NCBI RefSeq assembly: GCF_021401135.1
Contig: NZ_JACBFO010000004.1
Location: 186,001 to 250,000, forward strand
Source: Azonexus sp. R2A61
GTDB lineage: Bacteria > Pseudomonadota > Gammaproteobacteria > Burkholderiales > Rhodocyclaceae
Direction: 5' to 3'
Length of the DNA stretch: 64,000 bases
Below, one piece after another: positions 51,850 through 61,875 of the stretch. How positions within the stretch are numbered: the stretch's first letter is position 1; each line of letters begins with the position of its first letter. Under the pieces are notes generated by a model. The model worked only from the letters and a program-made list of their open reading frames with translations. It did no database searches and was not told the DNA's origin. A program made the position numbers and the translations under genes.

Positions 51850-52887
51850 ATGGCCCTGATTTCCCTGCGCCAGCTGCTCGACGACGCCGCCGAGCACGCT
51901 TACGGTCTACCCGCCTTCAACGTCAATAATCTCGAGCAGATCCAGGCGATCATGCAGGCCGCCGAGGCCTGCGACAGCCCGGTCATCCTGCAGGCCTCGG
52001 CCGGCGCCCGCAAGTACGCCGGCGAGCCTTTCCTGCGCAAACTCGTCGAAGCCGCCATCGAGCAGTACCCGGACATTCCCGTCTGCCTGCACCAGGACCA
52101 CGGCACCTCGCCGGCGGTCTGTCAGCAATCGATGCGCAGCGGCTTCTCCAGCGTGATGATGGACGGTTCGCTGGGCACCGACGGCAAGACGCCGACCAGC
52201 TACGCCTACAACGTCGCGACGACCGCCAGGGTGGTCGAGATGGCGCACGCGATCGGCGTCTCGGTCGAAGGCGAACTCGGCTGCCTCGGTTCGCTGGAAA
52301 CCGGCGAGGCCGGCGAGGAGGACGGCGTCGGTGCCGTCGGCAAGCTCGACCACGCGCAACTGCTGACCGACCCCGACGAAGCCGCCGACTTCGTCGCCAG
52401 GACCGGCGTCGATGCGCTGGCCATCGCCATCGGCACCAGCCACGGCGCCTACAAGTTCACCCGCCCGCCGACCGGTGAAATCCTTGCCATCGACCGCATC
52501 AAGGCGATCCACGCGAAGATTCCGCACACTCATCTGGTCATGCATGGTTCCTCCAGCGTGCCGCAGGAATGGCTGGCGACCATCCGCCATTACGGCGGCA
52601 CGATCAAGGAAACCTACGGTGTGCCGGTCGAGGAGATCGTCGAAGGCATCAAGCACGGCGTGCGCAAGGTGAACATCGACACCGACATCCGCCTGGCGAT
52701 GACCGGCGCGATGCGCAAGGCGATGGCCGAGAAACCGGAGGAATTCGATCCGCGCGCCTTCCTGAAAGCCGCCGTGGCCGCCGCCCGCGACCTTTGCCGG
52801 GCGCGTTTCGAAGCCTTCGGTTCGGCCGGGCGGGCCAGCCGGATCAAGCCCTTGGCGCTGGAGAAAATGGCCGCCACCTACCGTTGA
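51850..52887 (+). CDS. cbbA: Fructose-bisphosphate aldolase class II (Calvin-cycle copy)
   Basis: A 345-residue zinc aldolase. Metal-site strings are [20 protein letters not shown] and [40 protein letters not shown] and [20 protein letters not shown] are typical of the CbbA/FbaA type IIB-like proteobacterial group. It condenses triose phosphates to FBP and SBP. ATG 51850 has GAGGAGACGACG before it. A close paralogue lies at 55683-56747. Confidence 0.96.
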   Translation: MALISLRQLLDDAAEHAYGLPAFNVNNLEQIQAIMQAAEACDSPVILQASAGARKYAGEPFLRKLVEAAIEQYPDIPVCLHQDHGTSPAVCQQSMRSGFSSVMMDGSLGTDGKTPTSYAYNVATTARVVEMAHAIGVSVEGELGCLGSLETGEAGEEDGVGAVGKLDHAQLLTDPDEAADFVARTGVDALAIAIGTSHGAYKFTRPPTGEILAIDRIKAIHAKIPHTHLVMHGSSSVPQEWLATIRHYGGTIKETYGVPVEEIVEGIKHGVRKVNIDTDIRLAMTGAMRKAMAEKPEEFDPRAFLKAAVAAARDLCRARFEAFGSAGRASRIKPLALEKMAATYR

Positions 52888-52938
52888 CCCCACCCGATTC
52901 TGCTTCGAGCAACTCTGCGCGACCCTTGTGTCGTCTTT

Positions 52939-52963
52939 GGCCCCGTTCGCGGGGCCTTTTTTT
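52939..52963 (+). terminator. Rho-independent terminator after cbbA
   Basis: GGCCCC-GTTCGC-GGGGCC followed by seven T residues, 52 bases after the cbbA stop and 16 before the rpe start. It should cut the cbb transcript before rpe-gph, apart from read-through. Confidence 0.85.
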
Positions 52964-52978
52964 GCCCAGGAGACTGCC

Positions 52979-53695
52979 ATGTCCGATTTCGCTTCCGACC
53001 CCGCTTTCGTCATCGCCCCGAGCATCCTGTCGGCCGACTTCGCCCGTCTCGGCGAGGAAGTCGCCAACGTCGCCGCCGCCGGTGCCGACTGGATCCACTT
53101 CGACGTGATGGACAACCATTACGTGCCCAACCTGACCATCGGCCCGCAGGTCTGCGCGGCGATCCGGCCGTATACCGCGGCACCGATCGACGTGCATCTG
53201 ATGGTTAGTCCGGTCGACCGCCTGATCCCCGATTTCATCAAGGCCGGCGCCGACATCATCACCTTTCACCCGGAGGCGTCGGCGCATGTCGACCGCAGCC
53301 TGGCGCTGATCCGCGACGGCGGCTGCCGGGCCGGCCTGGTGTTCAATCCGGCAACGCCGCTAGCCTGGCTGGACCACGTGATGGACAAGCTCGACGTGGT
53401 GCTGCTGATGAGCGTTAACCCGGGATTCGGCGGCCAGAAATTCATTCCGGCGACGCTCGCCAAGGCGCGGGCGGCTCGTGCGAAAATCGACGCCTATGCG
53501 CGGGACAGCGGGCGGCGCATCCGGCTCGAGATCGATGGTGGGGTCAACCCGGCCAACATCGGCGAAATCGCCCGCGCCGGCGTCGATGCCTTCGTCGCCG
53601 GTTCGGCCGTTTTCGGCGCTGGCCGCGACGATGACCCGCACCGCTACGACACGATCATCCGGGCCCTGCGCTCGGCGCTTGAGGAGAACGCATGA
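52979..53695 (+). CDS. rpe: Ribulose-phosphate 3-epimerase
   Basis: A 238-residue TIM-barrel enzyme interconverting ribulose- and xylulose-5-phosphate. Motifs: [37 protein letters not shown] with metal-binding His and Asp, [36 protein letters not shown] and [19 protein letters not shown] precedes the ATG. It couples to gph by an ATGA overlap. Confidence 0.97.
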   Translation: MSDFASDPAFVIAPSILSADFARLGEEVANVAAAGADWIHFDVMDNHYVPNLTIGPQVCAAIRPYTAAPIDVHLMVSPVDRLIPDFIKAGADIITFHPEASAHVDRSLALIRDGGCRAGLVFNPATPLAWLDHVMDKLDVVLLMSVNPGFGGQKFIPATLAKARAARAKIDAYARDSGRRIRLEIDGGVNPANIGEIARAGVDAFVAGSAVFGAGRDDDPHRYDTIIRALRSALEENA

Positions 53696-54354
53696 AATTC
53701 CGCTCCGTCACCTTCGATCTCGACGGCACGCTGCTCGACACGGTCTGCGACCTGGCCGAGGCCTGCCGGCTGACGCTGCTCGAACTCGGCCTGGCGCCGC
53801 GCAGCGAGGATGAGATCCGCCGCTTCGTCGGGCGCGGCATGGCGGTGCTGGTCGAGCGCTGCCTGACCCGCGAGACGCCGCCGGATGCCGCGCAACTCGA
53901 TGCGGCGATTGCCGTCTTCCGCCGTCACTATGCTGCGGTCAACGGGCTGAAAGCGCAGTTTTTCCCCGGTGTCCGCGAAGGGTTGGCGGCCTGGGCGGCG
54001 ACCGGTCTGCCGCTGGCGGTGGTGACCAACAAGCCGGCTGCCTTTACCGGTCCGCTGCTTGAACGGGTCGGCATCGCCCATTATTTCCAGTCCATCGTTT
54101 CCGGCGACACGACGGCGCAGCGCAAGCCGCATCCGGCGCCGCTGCTGCATGCCTGCGCCGAGCTGGGGGCGGATGTCGCCAGCAACCTGCACATCGGCGA
54201 TTCGCGGCACGACATCGAGACGGCGCGCAACGCCGGCTGCGCGGTGTACTGCGTGCCCTACGGCTACAACGAGGGCGAACCGGTGAATGCGGCGGATTGC
54301 GACGCGCTGGTTGCCGATCTGCTGGTTGCGCTGCGCCTGGCCGGCGACGCCTGA
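53692..54354 (+). CDS. gph: Phosphoglycolate phosphatase
   Basis: A 220-residue HAD phosphatase. The nucleophile motif is [20 protein letters not shown]; motif II in VVTNKPAAF; the Lys region in [14 protein letters not shown]; and the last motif [16 protein letters not shown]. It removes phosphoglycolate formed by RubisCO oxygenase activity (also called cbbZ in cbb operons). Its stop is two bases from the convergent MFS stop. Confidence 0.92.
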   Translation: MKFRSVTFDLDGTLLDTVCDLAEACRLTLLELGLAPRSEDEIRRFVGRGMAVLVERCLTRETPPDAAQLDAAIAVFRRHYAAVNGLKAQFFPGVREGLAAWAATGLPLAVVTNKPAAFTGPLLERVGIAHYFQSIVSGDTTAQRKPHPAPLLHACAELGADVASNLHIGDSRHDIETARNAGCAVYCVPYGYNEGEPVNAADCDALVADLLVALRLAGDA

Positions 54355-54356
54355 GC

Positions 54357-55574
54357 TCAGCCGCCGATCAGCCGGTCGCGTCGGGCCAGCGTCGGGAACA
54401 GTCGGAACCACAGCAGCGCGACGGCGACCGTACCGATCCCGCCGAGCACGACCGAGCCGACCGGCCCGAACAGCGCGGCAGTGGCGCCCGATTCGAATTC
54501 GCCGAGCTGGTTCGAGGCGCCGATGAAGATCGAATTGATCGCCGACACCCGGCCGCGGATTTCGTCTGGCGTATCGGTCTGCACGATGGTCTGGCGAATC
54601 ACCACGCTGACGTTGTCGACCGCACCGGTGATCGCCAGCGCGAACAGCGACAGGCCGACGTGCGTCGACAGGCCGAAGATCACGGTGGCCAGCCCGAATA
54701 TCGCCACCGAGGCGAGCATCAGCGGGCCGGTATGCCGATGCAGCGGCCAGCGCAGCAGCGCGATCGACATCGCGAAGGCGCCGACCGCCGGAGCCGCGCG
54801 CAGCAGGCCGAGCTCCTGCGGACCGGCGTGCAGGATGTCGCGGGCGAAGATCGGCAGCAGCGCAGTGGCGCCGCCGAGCAGCACGGCGAACAGATCGAGG
54901 CTGGTGGCGCCGAGCAGCACCTTGTTGCGCCAGACGAAGCGGGCGCCGGCCAGGATGTCCTGCCAGCCGGTATTGGCCGGCGCTGGCGCCTGTTCGTAAC
55001 GGACCGACAACATCAGGCCGGCCGCCCCGAGCAGCAGGACGGTGGACACCGAATAGACGGCGCTGGCGCCGAGCACGTAGAGTGCGCCGCCGACCGCCGG
55101 CCCGGCGATGATCGCCGCCTGCATGCCGCTGCTGGCCAGCGTGATCGCCCGGCCGAGCAGGGCCGGCGGCACGAGCAGCGGGATCAGCGCTTGCTGCGCC
55201 GGCATCTGGAAGGCGCGGGCGACGCCGAGCACGATGGACAACCCGAGGATCAGCCCACGCGTTTCGTGGCCGCCGGCGATGGCCAGCAGCAGCACGAAAC
55301 CGACCAGCGCCTGGCTGAGCATGCAGCCGGCGAAGATGCGGCCGCGATTGAAATGGTCGGCGGCGTGGCCGGCCGGCAAGGTCAGCACCAAGGCCGGCAC
55401 GAACTGGAACAGGCCGACCAGGCCGAGATCCCAGGCGCTGCCGGTGAGGTCGTACATCTGCCAGGCGACGGCGACCATCAGCATCTGGTTGGCCAGCATC
55501 GCCGCTAGTCGCGCCGAGAAGAAGGCAACGAAGCTGCGCAGGCGGAAGAGTTCGGCGAGGGAGGGAGCGTTCAT
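54357..55574 (-). CDS. MFS transporter (EntS-like, MFS_3)
   Basis: A 405-residue, 12-helix exporter-type protein. Characteristic strings are SFVAFFSARLAAMLANQMLM, AWQMYDLTGSAWDLGLVGLF, LPAGHAADHFNRGRIFAG (motif A with Asp-His-Phe-Asn-Arg), and TDTPDEIRGRVSAINSIFIG, which mark the family of enterobactin exporter and related proteins. The substrate is not known. Start 55574 gives MNAPSLAELFRLRSFVAFF; upstream in-frame sequence (to 55634) looks non-coding. It is not linked to siderophore genes here. Confidence 0.82.
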   Translation of the reverse strand: MNAPSLAELFRLRSFVAFFSARLAAMLANQMLMVAVAWQMYDLTGSAWDLGLVGLFQFVPALVLTLPAGHAADHFNRGRIFAGCMLSQALVGFVLLLAIAGGHETRGLILGLSIVLGVARAFQMPAQQALIPLLVPPALLGRAITLASSGMQAAIIAGPAVGGALYVLGASAVYSVSTVLLLGAAGLMLSVRYEQAPAPANTGWQDILAGARFVWRNKVLLGATSLDLFAVLLGGATALLPIFARDILHAGPQELGLLRAAPAVGAFAMSIALLRWPLHRHTGPLMLASVAIFGLATVIFGLSTHVGLSLFALAITGAVDNVSVVIRQTIVQTDTPDEIRGRVSAINSIFIGASNQLGEFESGATAALFGPVGSVVLGGIGTVAVALLWFRLFPTLARRDRLIGG

Positions 55575-55637
55575 CGGCTGGCGGTGGGCATGAGGTGGTG
55601 CTTGGAGCGTCGGCGACGGATTTCGTTCGGGCAAAAG

Positions 55638-55660
55638 AAAAGCCGCCCGTGGCGGCTTTT
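55638..55660. terminator. Terminator between fba and the MFS gene
   Basis: AAAAGCCGCC-CGT-GGCGGCTTTT, 10-bp arms and 3-base loop, 22 bases after the minus-strand fba stop. On the minus strand the stem is followed by TTTTCTTTTG; the A/T ends would make it work in both directions. Confidence 0.75.
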
Positions 55661-55682
55661 CCGGAACGCAGTGCGATCCCGC

Positions 55683-56747
55683 TCAGCGGACGATCTGGTT
55701 CAGTTCGCCCTTGGCGTAACGCTCGGCCATCCGGTCCAGCGACAACGGCTTGATCTTGCTCGCCTGGCCGGCGCAGCCGAAGGCTTCGAAGCGGGCCAGG
55801 CAGATCTTCTTGGCGGCTTCGCGGGCCGGCTTGAGGAAGTCGCGCGGGTCGAACTTGGACGGGTTCTCGACGAAGTAGCGCCGCACCGCGCCGGTCATCG
55901 CCAGGCGGATGTCGGTGTCGATGTTGACCTTGCGCACGCCGTGCTTGATGCCCTTGACGATTTCCTCGACCGGCACGCCGTAGGTTTCCTTCATGTCGCC
56001 GCCGAACTGGCGGATTTCCTCGAGCAGTTCCTGCGGCACCGACGACGAGCCGTGCATCACCAGGTGGGTGTTCGGGATGCGGGCGTGGATTTCGGCGATG
56101 CGGTCGATGGCGAGGATGTCGCCGGTCGGCTTCTTGGTGAACTTGTAGGCGCCGTGGCTGGTGCCGATGGCGATGGCCAGTGCGTCGCAGTTGGTCTGCT
56201 TGACGAAGTCGGCGGCCTGCTCGACGTCGGTCAGCAGTTGTTCGCGGGTCATCACGCCATCGGCGCCGTGACCGTCTTCCTTGTCGCCCTTCATGGTTTC
56301 GAGCGAGCCGAGCACGCCGAGTTCGCCTTCGACGGAAACGCCGATGCTGTGCGCCAGTTCGGTCACCTTGCGGGTGACCTCGACGTTGTATTCGTAGCTG
56401 GCGACGCTCTTGCCGTCGGCTTCCAGCGAGCCGTCCATCATCACCGACGAGAAGCCGGACTTGATCGCGGCCATGCACACCGCCGGGCTCTGGCCGTGGT
56501 CCTGGTGCATGACGATGGGGATGTGCGGGTAGGCTTCGAGGGCGGCCAGGATCTGGTGGCGCAGGAAGGGCTCGCCGGCATACTTGCGGGCGCCGGCCGA
56601 GGCCTGCATGATCACCGGCGAATCGATCTGGCTGGCCGCTTCCATGATGGCCCAGACCTGTTCCATGTTGTTGACGTTGAAGGCGGGCAGGCCATAGTCG
56701 TGCTCGGCGGCGTGGTCGAGCAGTTGGCGCATGGATACGAGCGGCAT
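55683..56747 (-). CDS. fba: Fructose-bisphosphate aldolase class II (glycolytic copy)
   Basis: A 354-residue zinc aldolase. Strings parallel the Calvin-cycle copy: [80 protein letters not shown] and [20 protein letters not shown]. It differs in details such as an extra eight or nine residues at the C-terminus ([14 protein letters not shown]). It ends the epd-pgk-regulator-pyk-fba series; the gap to pyk is 47 bases. Confidence 0.96.
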   Translation of the reverse strand: MPLVSMRQLLDHAAEHDYGLPAFNVNNMEQVWAIMEAASQIDSPVIMQASAGARKYAGEPFLRHQILAALEAYPHIPIVMHQDHGQSPAVCMAAIKSGFSSVMMDGSLEADGKSVASYEYNVEVTRKVTELAHSIGVSVEGELGVLGSLETMKGDKEDGHGADGVMTREQLLTDVEQAADFVKQTNCDALAIAIGTSHGAYKFTKKPTGDILAIDRIAEIHARIPNTHLVMHGSSSVPQELLEEIRQFGGDMKETYGVPVEEIVKGIKHGVRKVNIDTDIRLAMTGAVRRYFVENPSKFDPRDFLKPAREAAKKICLARFEAFGCAGQASKIKPLSLDRMAERYAKGELNQIVR

Positions 56748-56794
56748 GGAAACTCCTGGTACGTGGTGTCTATCGGGTTGAGTCCGCTATTTTA

Positions 56795-58234
56795 TTACGA
56801 TCGGGTGGGCTGGTGTTCGCCAACGCGGACGATCTTCAACGTGTTGGTGCCGCCGCTGCTGCCGATCGGTTCGCCGATGGTCAGTACGATCAGGTCGCCG
56901 GGCTCGACGACGCCCTTGTCGATCAGCAGCGATTCGGCTTCGGCCAGCAACTGGTCGCGGTCGACGTGCTGCTGGGCCATCAGCAGCGGACGGACTTCGC
57001 GGAACAGCGCCATGCGCGACAGCGACGGCGCATCCGGCGTCAGTGCATAGATCGGCACGCCGCAGTTCAGCCGGCTCATCCACAGCGCCGTCGAGCCGGA
57101 CTGGGTCAGCGCGGCGATCGCCTTGACCTTCAGGTGATGCGCCGTCCAGATCGCGGCCATGGCGATCGACTGGTCGATGCGGGTGAACACACGGTCGAGG
57201 AATTCGCGGTCGAGCGTCACTTCGGCCGAGCGCTCGGCTTCGACGCAGATGCGCGCCATCGATTCGACGACCTCGACCGGGTACTTGCCGCTCGCCGTTT
57301 CCGCCGACAGCATCACCGCGTCGGTGCCGTCGAGCACCGCGTTGGCCACGTCGGAGACCTCGGCGCGGGTCGGCACCGGCGAGTTGATCATCGATTCCAT
57401 CATCTGCGTGGCGGTGATGGTCAGCTTGTTGCGGTCGCGGGCCAGGCGGATCATCTTCTTCTGCAGCGCCGGCACGGCGGCATCGCCGACCTCGACTGCC
57501 AGGTCGCCGCGGGCGACCATGACGCCGTCGGAGGCGTCGAGGATCTCGATCAGGTTGTCCACCGCCTCGACCCGCTCGACCTTGGCGATCAGCACCGCAT
57601 CGCTGCCGGCGGCGCGCAGCAGCTGGCGGGCCATGTACATGTCGGCGGCGCTCTTCGGGAAGGAGACGGCGACGAAATCGACGCCGATCTCGGCGGCAGT
57701 CTTGATGTCGTCCATGTCCTTGGCGGTCAGCGCCGGCGCGGTCAGGCCGCCGCCCTGGCGGTTGATGCCCTTGTTGTTGGACAGCTCGCCGCCGACCAGC
57801 ACGCGGGTATGGATTTCCGTGCCGCGCACGGCGTCGACCGCAAGTTTCAGGCGGCCGTCGTCGAGCAGCAGGATATCGCCGGGGCGAACGTCCTTGGGCA
57901 GGTCCTTGTAATCGAGGCCGACGCGTTCCTGGGTGCCCAGCTTGCAGGCGGCATCGAGAATGAAGTGTTCGTCGGCGATCAGCGTGATGCGGTTGTTTTC
58001 GAACTTGCCGACGCGGATTTTCGGTCCCTGCAGGTCGCCCAGGATGCCGATGGTCCGGCCGAACTTGGCTGCCGCGGCGCGGATGCCCTCGGCGCGCGCC
58101 TTGTGGTCGGCCGCGGTGCCGTGCGAGAAGTTCATGCGGACGACGTCGACGCCGGCCTGCACCATGCGCTCCAGCACTTCCGGGCTGGACGAGGCGGGGC
58201 CGAGCGTGGCGACGATCTTGGTGTGGCGGGTCAT
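56795..58234 (-). CDS. pyk: Pyruvate kinase
   Basis: A 479-residue enzyme making pyruvate and ATP from PEP. Motifs: TKIVATLGPASSSPEVLERM, MNFSHGTAADHKARA, ILGDLQGPKIRVG, active-site LIAKVERVEAVDNL, MVARGDLAVEVGD and TATQMMESMINSPVPTRAEV. The C-terminal allosteric domain is present (GGTNTLKIVRVGE near the end). It follows the pseudo-receiver gene by 26 bases. Confidence 0.97.
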   Translation of the reverse strand: MTRHTKIVATLGPASSSPEVLERMVQAGVDVVRMNFSHGTAADHKARAEGIRAAAAKFGRTIGILGDLQGPKIRVGKFENNRITLIADEHFILDAACKLGTQERVGLDYKDLPKDVRPGDILLLDDGRLKLAVDAVRGTEIHTRVLVGGELSNNKGINRQGGGLTAPALTAKDMDDIKTAAEIGVDFVAVSFPKSAADMYMARQLLRAAGSDAVLIAKVERVEAVDNLIEILDASDGVMVARGDLAVEVGDAAVPALQKKMIRLARDRNKLTITATQMMESMINSPVPTRAEVSDVANAVLDGTDAVMLSAETASGKYPVEVVESMARICVEAERSAEVTLDREFLDRVFTRIDQSIAMAAIWTAHHLKVKAIAALTQSGSTALWMSRLNCGVPIYALTPDAPSLSRMALFREVRPLLMAQQHVDRDQLLAEAESLLIDKGVVEPGDLIVLTIGEPIGSSGGTNTLKIVRVGEHQPTRS

Positions 58235-58260
58235 GTCTGTCTCCTGAAAATGGGTTGTTG

Positions 58261-59379
58261 TCAGTCTGTATCGGATTCGTTGCGGGCGCGTTGCCGGAAA
58301 TGCTGTTCCATGTCGCGCAGCGGCAGGCCGAAATGGAATTCCCGTTCGAGCAGTCGCATCAGCGGCATCAGGTGCAGGCCGGTCAGCCCGAGATGGGCGG
58401 TGATGCTGTTCTGGCGCATGATTTCCTGCAGGGCCGAAAAATAATCCTCGCCGGCCGGGGCGTCGCTGCCGTCTTCGGCCACCGTGCTGGCGCCGCGCAT
58501 CGTACGTGCGGCTTCCAGGCGCCGGCTGGCGGTGGCCAGCAGCGCCGGCACCGACAGGGTGCCTTCCTGTTCGCTGTTGGCCAGGCCGGCACTGACGGCG
58601 ATCTGCATCGGCTGGCCGAGGATGCTGGCGGTGCTTTCGCTGAGCCCGCGGCAGACGCGCTGGGCAAAAGCCAGGCAGGTCGCCGGACTGGTGCCGGGCG
58701 AGGCGATGACGTGGGTCGAGCCGGTGTGGTGGCCCATCAGGTCGCGGCGCCCGGTCTTGCTACGGATCACGCGGGCGATCCGTTCGCCGATGCCGCGGAT
58801 CGCCGGTTCGCCGAAGCGCTGGCGCAACAAGGTTTCGCTTTCCAGGCCGAAGCAGATCAGCGTCAGTCCCTGGCTGCGGTCGACGCAGTCTGCGGCCAGT
58901 TTTTCGGCGGCCAGGAGGAAGCTTGCGACCTCCGGAAAAGGGGCATCGTCGTGGTGACTGCCGCCGATCTGGCGCAGGCCGCAGTCGCTGGCGATTTCCC
59001 AGTCGATCAACCGGATCAGGCGCTGGCGGATTTCTCCACCGTTCATGCCGCGGATCAGGAAGTCGCTGACGCCGAGTTGCTTGGCGCGGCTGCGTCGGTC
59101 CGCCGGTTCGTCCGGCGAGACGAGCAGCAGGAAAGGCATGTCGGACAGCCGGTGGAGCCGGTTGCCGCGCAGTCGTTCGAGCAGTTCGAAGCCGTCGGCG
59201 CGCGGCAAATGGGGGCCGCTGATCACGGCGACGATGGAAGCATCGAGCACCAGGGTCTGCCAGGCCGACTCGCCGTCATGCTCCTCGCGGACGTCGAAAT
59301 CGTCCTTGAGGTGCTTGGCGAGCGTCGACCTGACGACCTTGGACGGGTCGGCGACGAGGATGCGTCGCTTGCCCTGCAT
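58261..59379 (-). CDS. Response-regulator-like protein with inactive receiver and degenerate GGDEF-like domain
   Basis: A 372-residue protein. Residues 1-125 fold-match a receiver (RRILVADPSKVVRSTLAKHL, MPFLLLVSPDEPADRRSRAK), but the phosphoacceptor Asp is missing: the beta-3 end reads VISGPHLPRADG with Gly55/Ser54 at that place, and the conserved Lys is Arg110 (DFLIRGM). The following 130 residues look like a GGDEF relative without the GGDEF motif (HTGSTHVIASPG in its place). A C-terminal helical part follows. It should neither be phosphorylated nor make cyclic-di-GMP. It lies five bases after pgk and 26 before pyk, so is probably cotranscribed with glycolytic genes. Confidence 0.75.
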   Translation of the reverse strand: MQGKRRILVADPSKVVRSTLAKHLKDDFDVREEHDGESAWQTLVLDASIVAVISGPHLPRADGFELLERLRGNRLHRLSDMPFLLLVSPDEPADRRSRAKQLGVSDFLIRGMNGGEIRQRLIRLIDWEIASDCGLRQIGGSHHDDAPFPEVASFLLAAEKLAADCVDRSQGLTLICFGLESETLLRQRFGEPAIRGIGERIARVIRSKTGRRDLMGHHTGSTHVIASPGTSPATCLAFAQRVCRGLSESTASILGQPMQIAVSAGLANSEQEGTLSVPALLATASRRLEAARTMRGASTVAEDGSDAPAGEDYFSALQEIMRQNSITAHLGLTGLHLMPLMRLLEREFHFGLPLRDMEQHFRQRARNESDTD

Positions 59380-59384
59380 CTCGC

Positions 59385-60569
59385 TCAGCCGGCGGCGCGT
59401 TCTTCCAGCACGGCGATCGCCGGCAGCTTCTTGCCTTCGAGGAACTCCAGGAAGGCGCCGCCGCCAGTCGAGATGTAGCCGACGTCGTCGGCGATGTGGA
59501 ACTTGGCGATGGCGGCCAGCGTGTCGCCGCCGCCGGCGATCGAGAAAGCCTCCGAGTGGGCGATGGCGGACGCCATCATCTTGGTGCCGCCGGCGAACTG
59601 CGGCAGTTCGAAGACGCCGACCGGGCCGTTCCAGACGACGGTGCCAGCGTGGGCGATGATCTCGGCCAGCTTGACGGCGCTCTTCGGGCCGACGTCGAGG
59701 ATGCGGTCGTGCGCCGTCACATCGTCGACGGAAATCTTGTTGGCGCGGGCCAGGGCCGAGACTTCGTCGGCGACGACGACGTCGGTCGGCAGCGGCACGT
59801 CGGCGCCGCGCGCCTTCATCATGTCCATGATCGCCTGGGCTTCCTTGACCAGTTCCGGCTCGGCCAGCGATTCGCCGATCCGCTTGCCGGAGGCGAGCAG
59901 GAAGGTGTTGGCGATGCCGCCGCCGACGATCAGCTGGTCGACCTTGTCGGCCAGCGACTTGAGGATGGTCAGCTTGGACGACACCTTGGAACCGCCGACG
60001 ATGGCGACCAGCGGGCGCTTCGGCTCGTGCAGCGCCTTGGACAGCGCGTCGATCTCGGCGCCCATCAGCACGCCGGCGCAGGCGACCGGGGCGAATCTGG
60101 CGATGCCGTGCGTCGTCGCTTCGGCCCGGTGGGCCGTGCCGAAAGCGTCATTGACGTAGATGTCGCAGAGCCTGGCCATCTTCTGTGCCAGCTCTTCGTT
60201 GTTCTTCTTTTCGCCCTTGTTGACGCGGCAGTTCTCGAGCAGCACGACTTCGCCCGGCTTGACCTCGAAGCCGCCGTCGACCCAGTCGGCGATCAGGCGC
60301 ACCGGCAGGTGCAGCAGCTGGCCGAGACGCACGGCGACCGGCATCAGGCTGTCTTCCGGGTTCAGTTCGCCTTCGGTCGGCCGGCCGAGGTGCGAGGTGA
60401 CCATCACTGCCGCGCCTTTTTCCAGGCAGTAGCGGATCGACGGCAGCGAGGCGCGGATGCGCGTGTCTTCGGTGATGTTGCCGGCCTCGTCCTGTGGCAC
60501 GTTGAGGTCGGCGCGGATGAATACGCGCTTGCCGGAAACGTCGAGGTCGGTGAGTTTGATCACGTTCAT
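59385..60569 (-). CDS. pgk: Phosphoglycerate kinase
   Basis: A 394-residue enzyme interconverting 1,3-bisphosphoglycerate and 3-phosphoglycerate. Motifs: [82 protein letters not shown] and the nucleotide loop [15 protein letters not shown]. The open frame continues upstream to 60848 inside epd; the real start is 60569, with GGAGAAG upstream. It is the only pgk in the window and so must serve both glycolysis and the Calvin cycle unless another copy exists elsewhere. Confidence 0.97.
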   Translation of the reverse strand: MNVIKLTDLDVSGKRVFIRADLNVPQDEAGNITEDTRIRASLPSIRYCLEKGAAVMVTSHLGRPTEGELNPEDSLMPVAVRLGQLLHLPVRLIADWVDGGFEVKPGEVVLLENCRVNKGEKKNNEELAQKMARLCDIYVNDAFGTAHRAEATTHGIARFAPVACAGVLMGAEIDALSKALHEPKRPLVAIVGGSKVSSKLTILKSLADKVDQLIVGGGIANTFLLASGKRIGESLAEPELVKEAQAIMDMMKARGADVPLPTDVVVADEVSALARANKISVDDVTAHDRILDVGPKSAVKLAEIIAHAGTVVWNGPVGVFELPQFAGGTKMMASAIAHSEAFSIAGGGDTLAAIAKFHIADDVGYISTGGGAFLEFLEGKKLPAIAVLEERAAG

Positions 60570-60591
60570 GAGAGTCTTCTCCAGAGTGGTT

Positions 60592-61644
60592 TTATAGGTG
60601 GTAATCGGTCCAGCGGCGCGACCAGTGGTCTGCCACTTCGAGCATGCGGTTGGCGAAGCCCCATTCGTTGTCGAACCAGACGAACAGGTTGGCCAGGTGG
60701 CTGCCGCCGGTCCGCGTCTGGCTGCCATCGACGATGGCCGAATGGGGGTCGTGATTGAAATCGATCGAGGCGTGCGGCGCTTCGGAATAGGCCAGCAGAT
60801 GGGCCAGCCGGTGCTGGCTGGCGTCGCGCAGCAGGGCGTTGATGGCATTGCGGTCGACCGGCTGGCGGGTGGAAATCGTCAGGTCGATGGCCGAGACGTT
60901 GAGCGTCGGGACGCGGATCGCCTTGGCGGAAACCCGTCCGGCGAGCCGTGGCAGCAGCCGCTCGACGCCGCGTGCCAGGCCGGTCGACACCGGGATGATC
61001 GACTGCATCGCCGAGCGTGTGCGGCGCAGGTCGGTGTGGTGATAGGCGTCGATCAGCGGCTGGTCGTTCATCACCGAGTGCAGTGTGGTCAGCAAGACCT
61101 GGTCGATGCCGAACGCCGCATCGAGGAGATCGAGCACCGGGACGATGGCGTTGGTCGTGCAGGAGCCGGCGGAGACCAGTCGCTCCTCGCCGGTCAGCCT
61201 GTCCTCGTTGATGCCGGTGATGATCGTGGCGTCGACATCGTCGGCCGAGGCTCCCGGATGGGAGAGCAGCAGGCGCGGGCAGCCGCTGTCGAGAAAATCC
61301 TGCAGTGCGGGGCGTTGACCGTAGACCCCGGAACATTCAACGAGCAGGTCGATGTCCAGGTCGGCCCAGTCGACGGCTTGCGGGGTGTCGGCATGGGTGA
61401 CGCGAATCTCCCGCCCGTCGATGCGCAAGCCATCCGCGCCGGCGTCGACCCGGCCGGGAAAGCGGCCGTGGGTGGAATCGAATTCGGTCAGGTAGGCCAT
61501 GCTGGCCAGGTCGGCCGGCTCGTTGATCGCCACGACGTGCAGGCGTTCCGCCAGGGGCGAGGTGTGCAGGGCCCGCAGGACGCAACGTCCGATCCGGCCG
61601 TAGCCGTTGATCGCAAGACGGAGGGGGGGGCGGGGAAGGGGCAC
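60592..61644 (-). CDS. epd: Erythrose-4-phosphate dehydrogenase-like GAPDH paralogue
   Basis: A 350-residue member of the GAPDH superfamily. Catalytic Cys in [18 protein letters not shown]. Several strings match E. coli Epd rather than [68 protein letters not shown] and [15 protein letters not shown]. Epd oxidises erythrose-4-phosphate to 4-phosphoerythronate for pyridoxal phosphate synthesis. It precedes pgk by 22 bases, reproducing the E. coli epd-pgk-fba order. A GAPDH-like role cannot be fully excluded. Confidence 0.82.
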   Translation of the reverse strand: MPLPRPPLRLAINGYGRIGRCVLRALHTSPLAERLHVVAINEPADLASMAYLTEFDSTHGRFPGRVDAGADGLRIDGREIRVTHADTPQAVDWADLDIDLLVECSGVYGQRPALQDFLDSGCPRLLLSHPGASADDVDATIITGINEDRLTGEERLVSAGSCTTNAIVPVLDLLDAAFGIDQVLLTTLHSVMNDQPLIDAYHHTDLRRTRSAMQSIIPVSTGLARGVERLLPRLAGRVSAKAIRVPTLNVSAIDLTISTRQPVDRNAINALLRDASQHRLAHLLAYSEAPHASIDFNHDPHSAIVDGSQTRTGGSHLANLFVWFDNEWGFANRMLEVADHWSRRWTDYHL

Positions 61645-61743
61645 GTCGGCCGAATCGGGAGAAAAGAATCAGGACAAAAATATTTTGCGATTTTAAGACT
61701 TTGTCACCGGAAAGCCGAGGGGTCTTGTGGCATGGCGGCGATT

Positions 61744-61760
61744 ATTTCTGCGGCAGAAAT
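61744..61760. other. 17-bp palindrome in the gap between epd and the 61876 gene
   Basis: ATTTCTGC-G-GCAGAAAT, perfect 8-bp arms about one base, in the 231-base gap. It is 116 bases upstream of the plus-strand gene and 100 upstream of epd, so could regulate either. The neighbouring bases (61670-61700) are AT-rich and may hold the epd promoter, but I cannot place -35/-10 boxes. Confidence 0.35.
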
Positions 61761-61875
61761 TGCCGGTCGGCCGGTGTTGCCGGGGAAAAAACGGGGAGAG
61801 CCTTGGTTTTAAGGCTTCCAGGGGGAAGGTATGTATTTTGCTGTCGTGGGTATGGATCATTTGAGGACGCGAACA

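Noticed and set aside
55575..55634. 20-codon N-terminal extension of the MFS gene near 55.6 kb
   Set aside because: The extension is Pro/His-rich and lies between the gene and the fba terminator; the first membrane segment starts just after the ATG at 55574.
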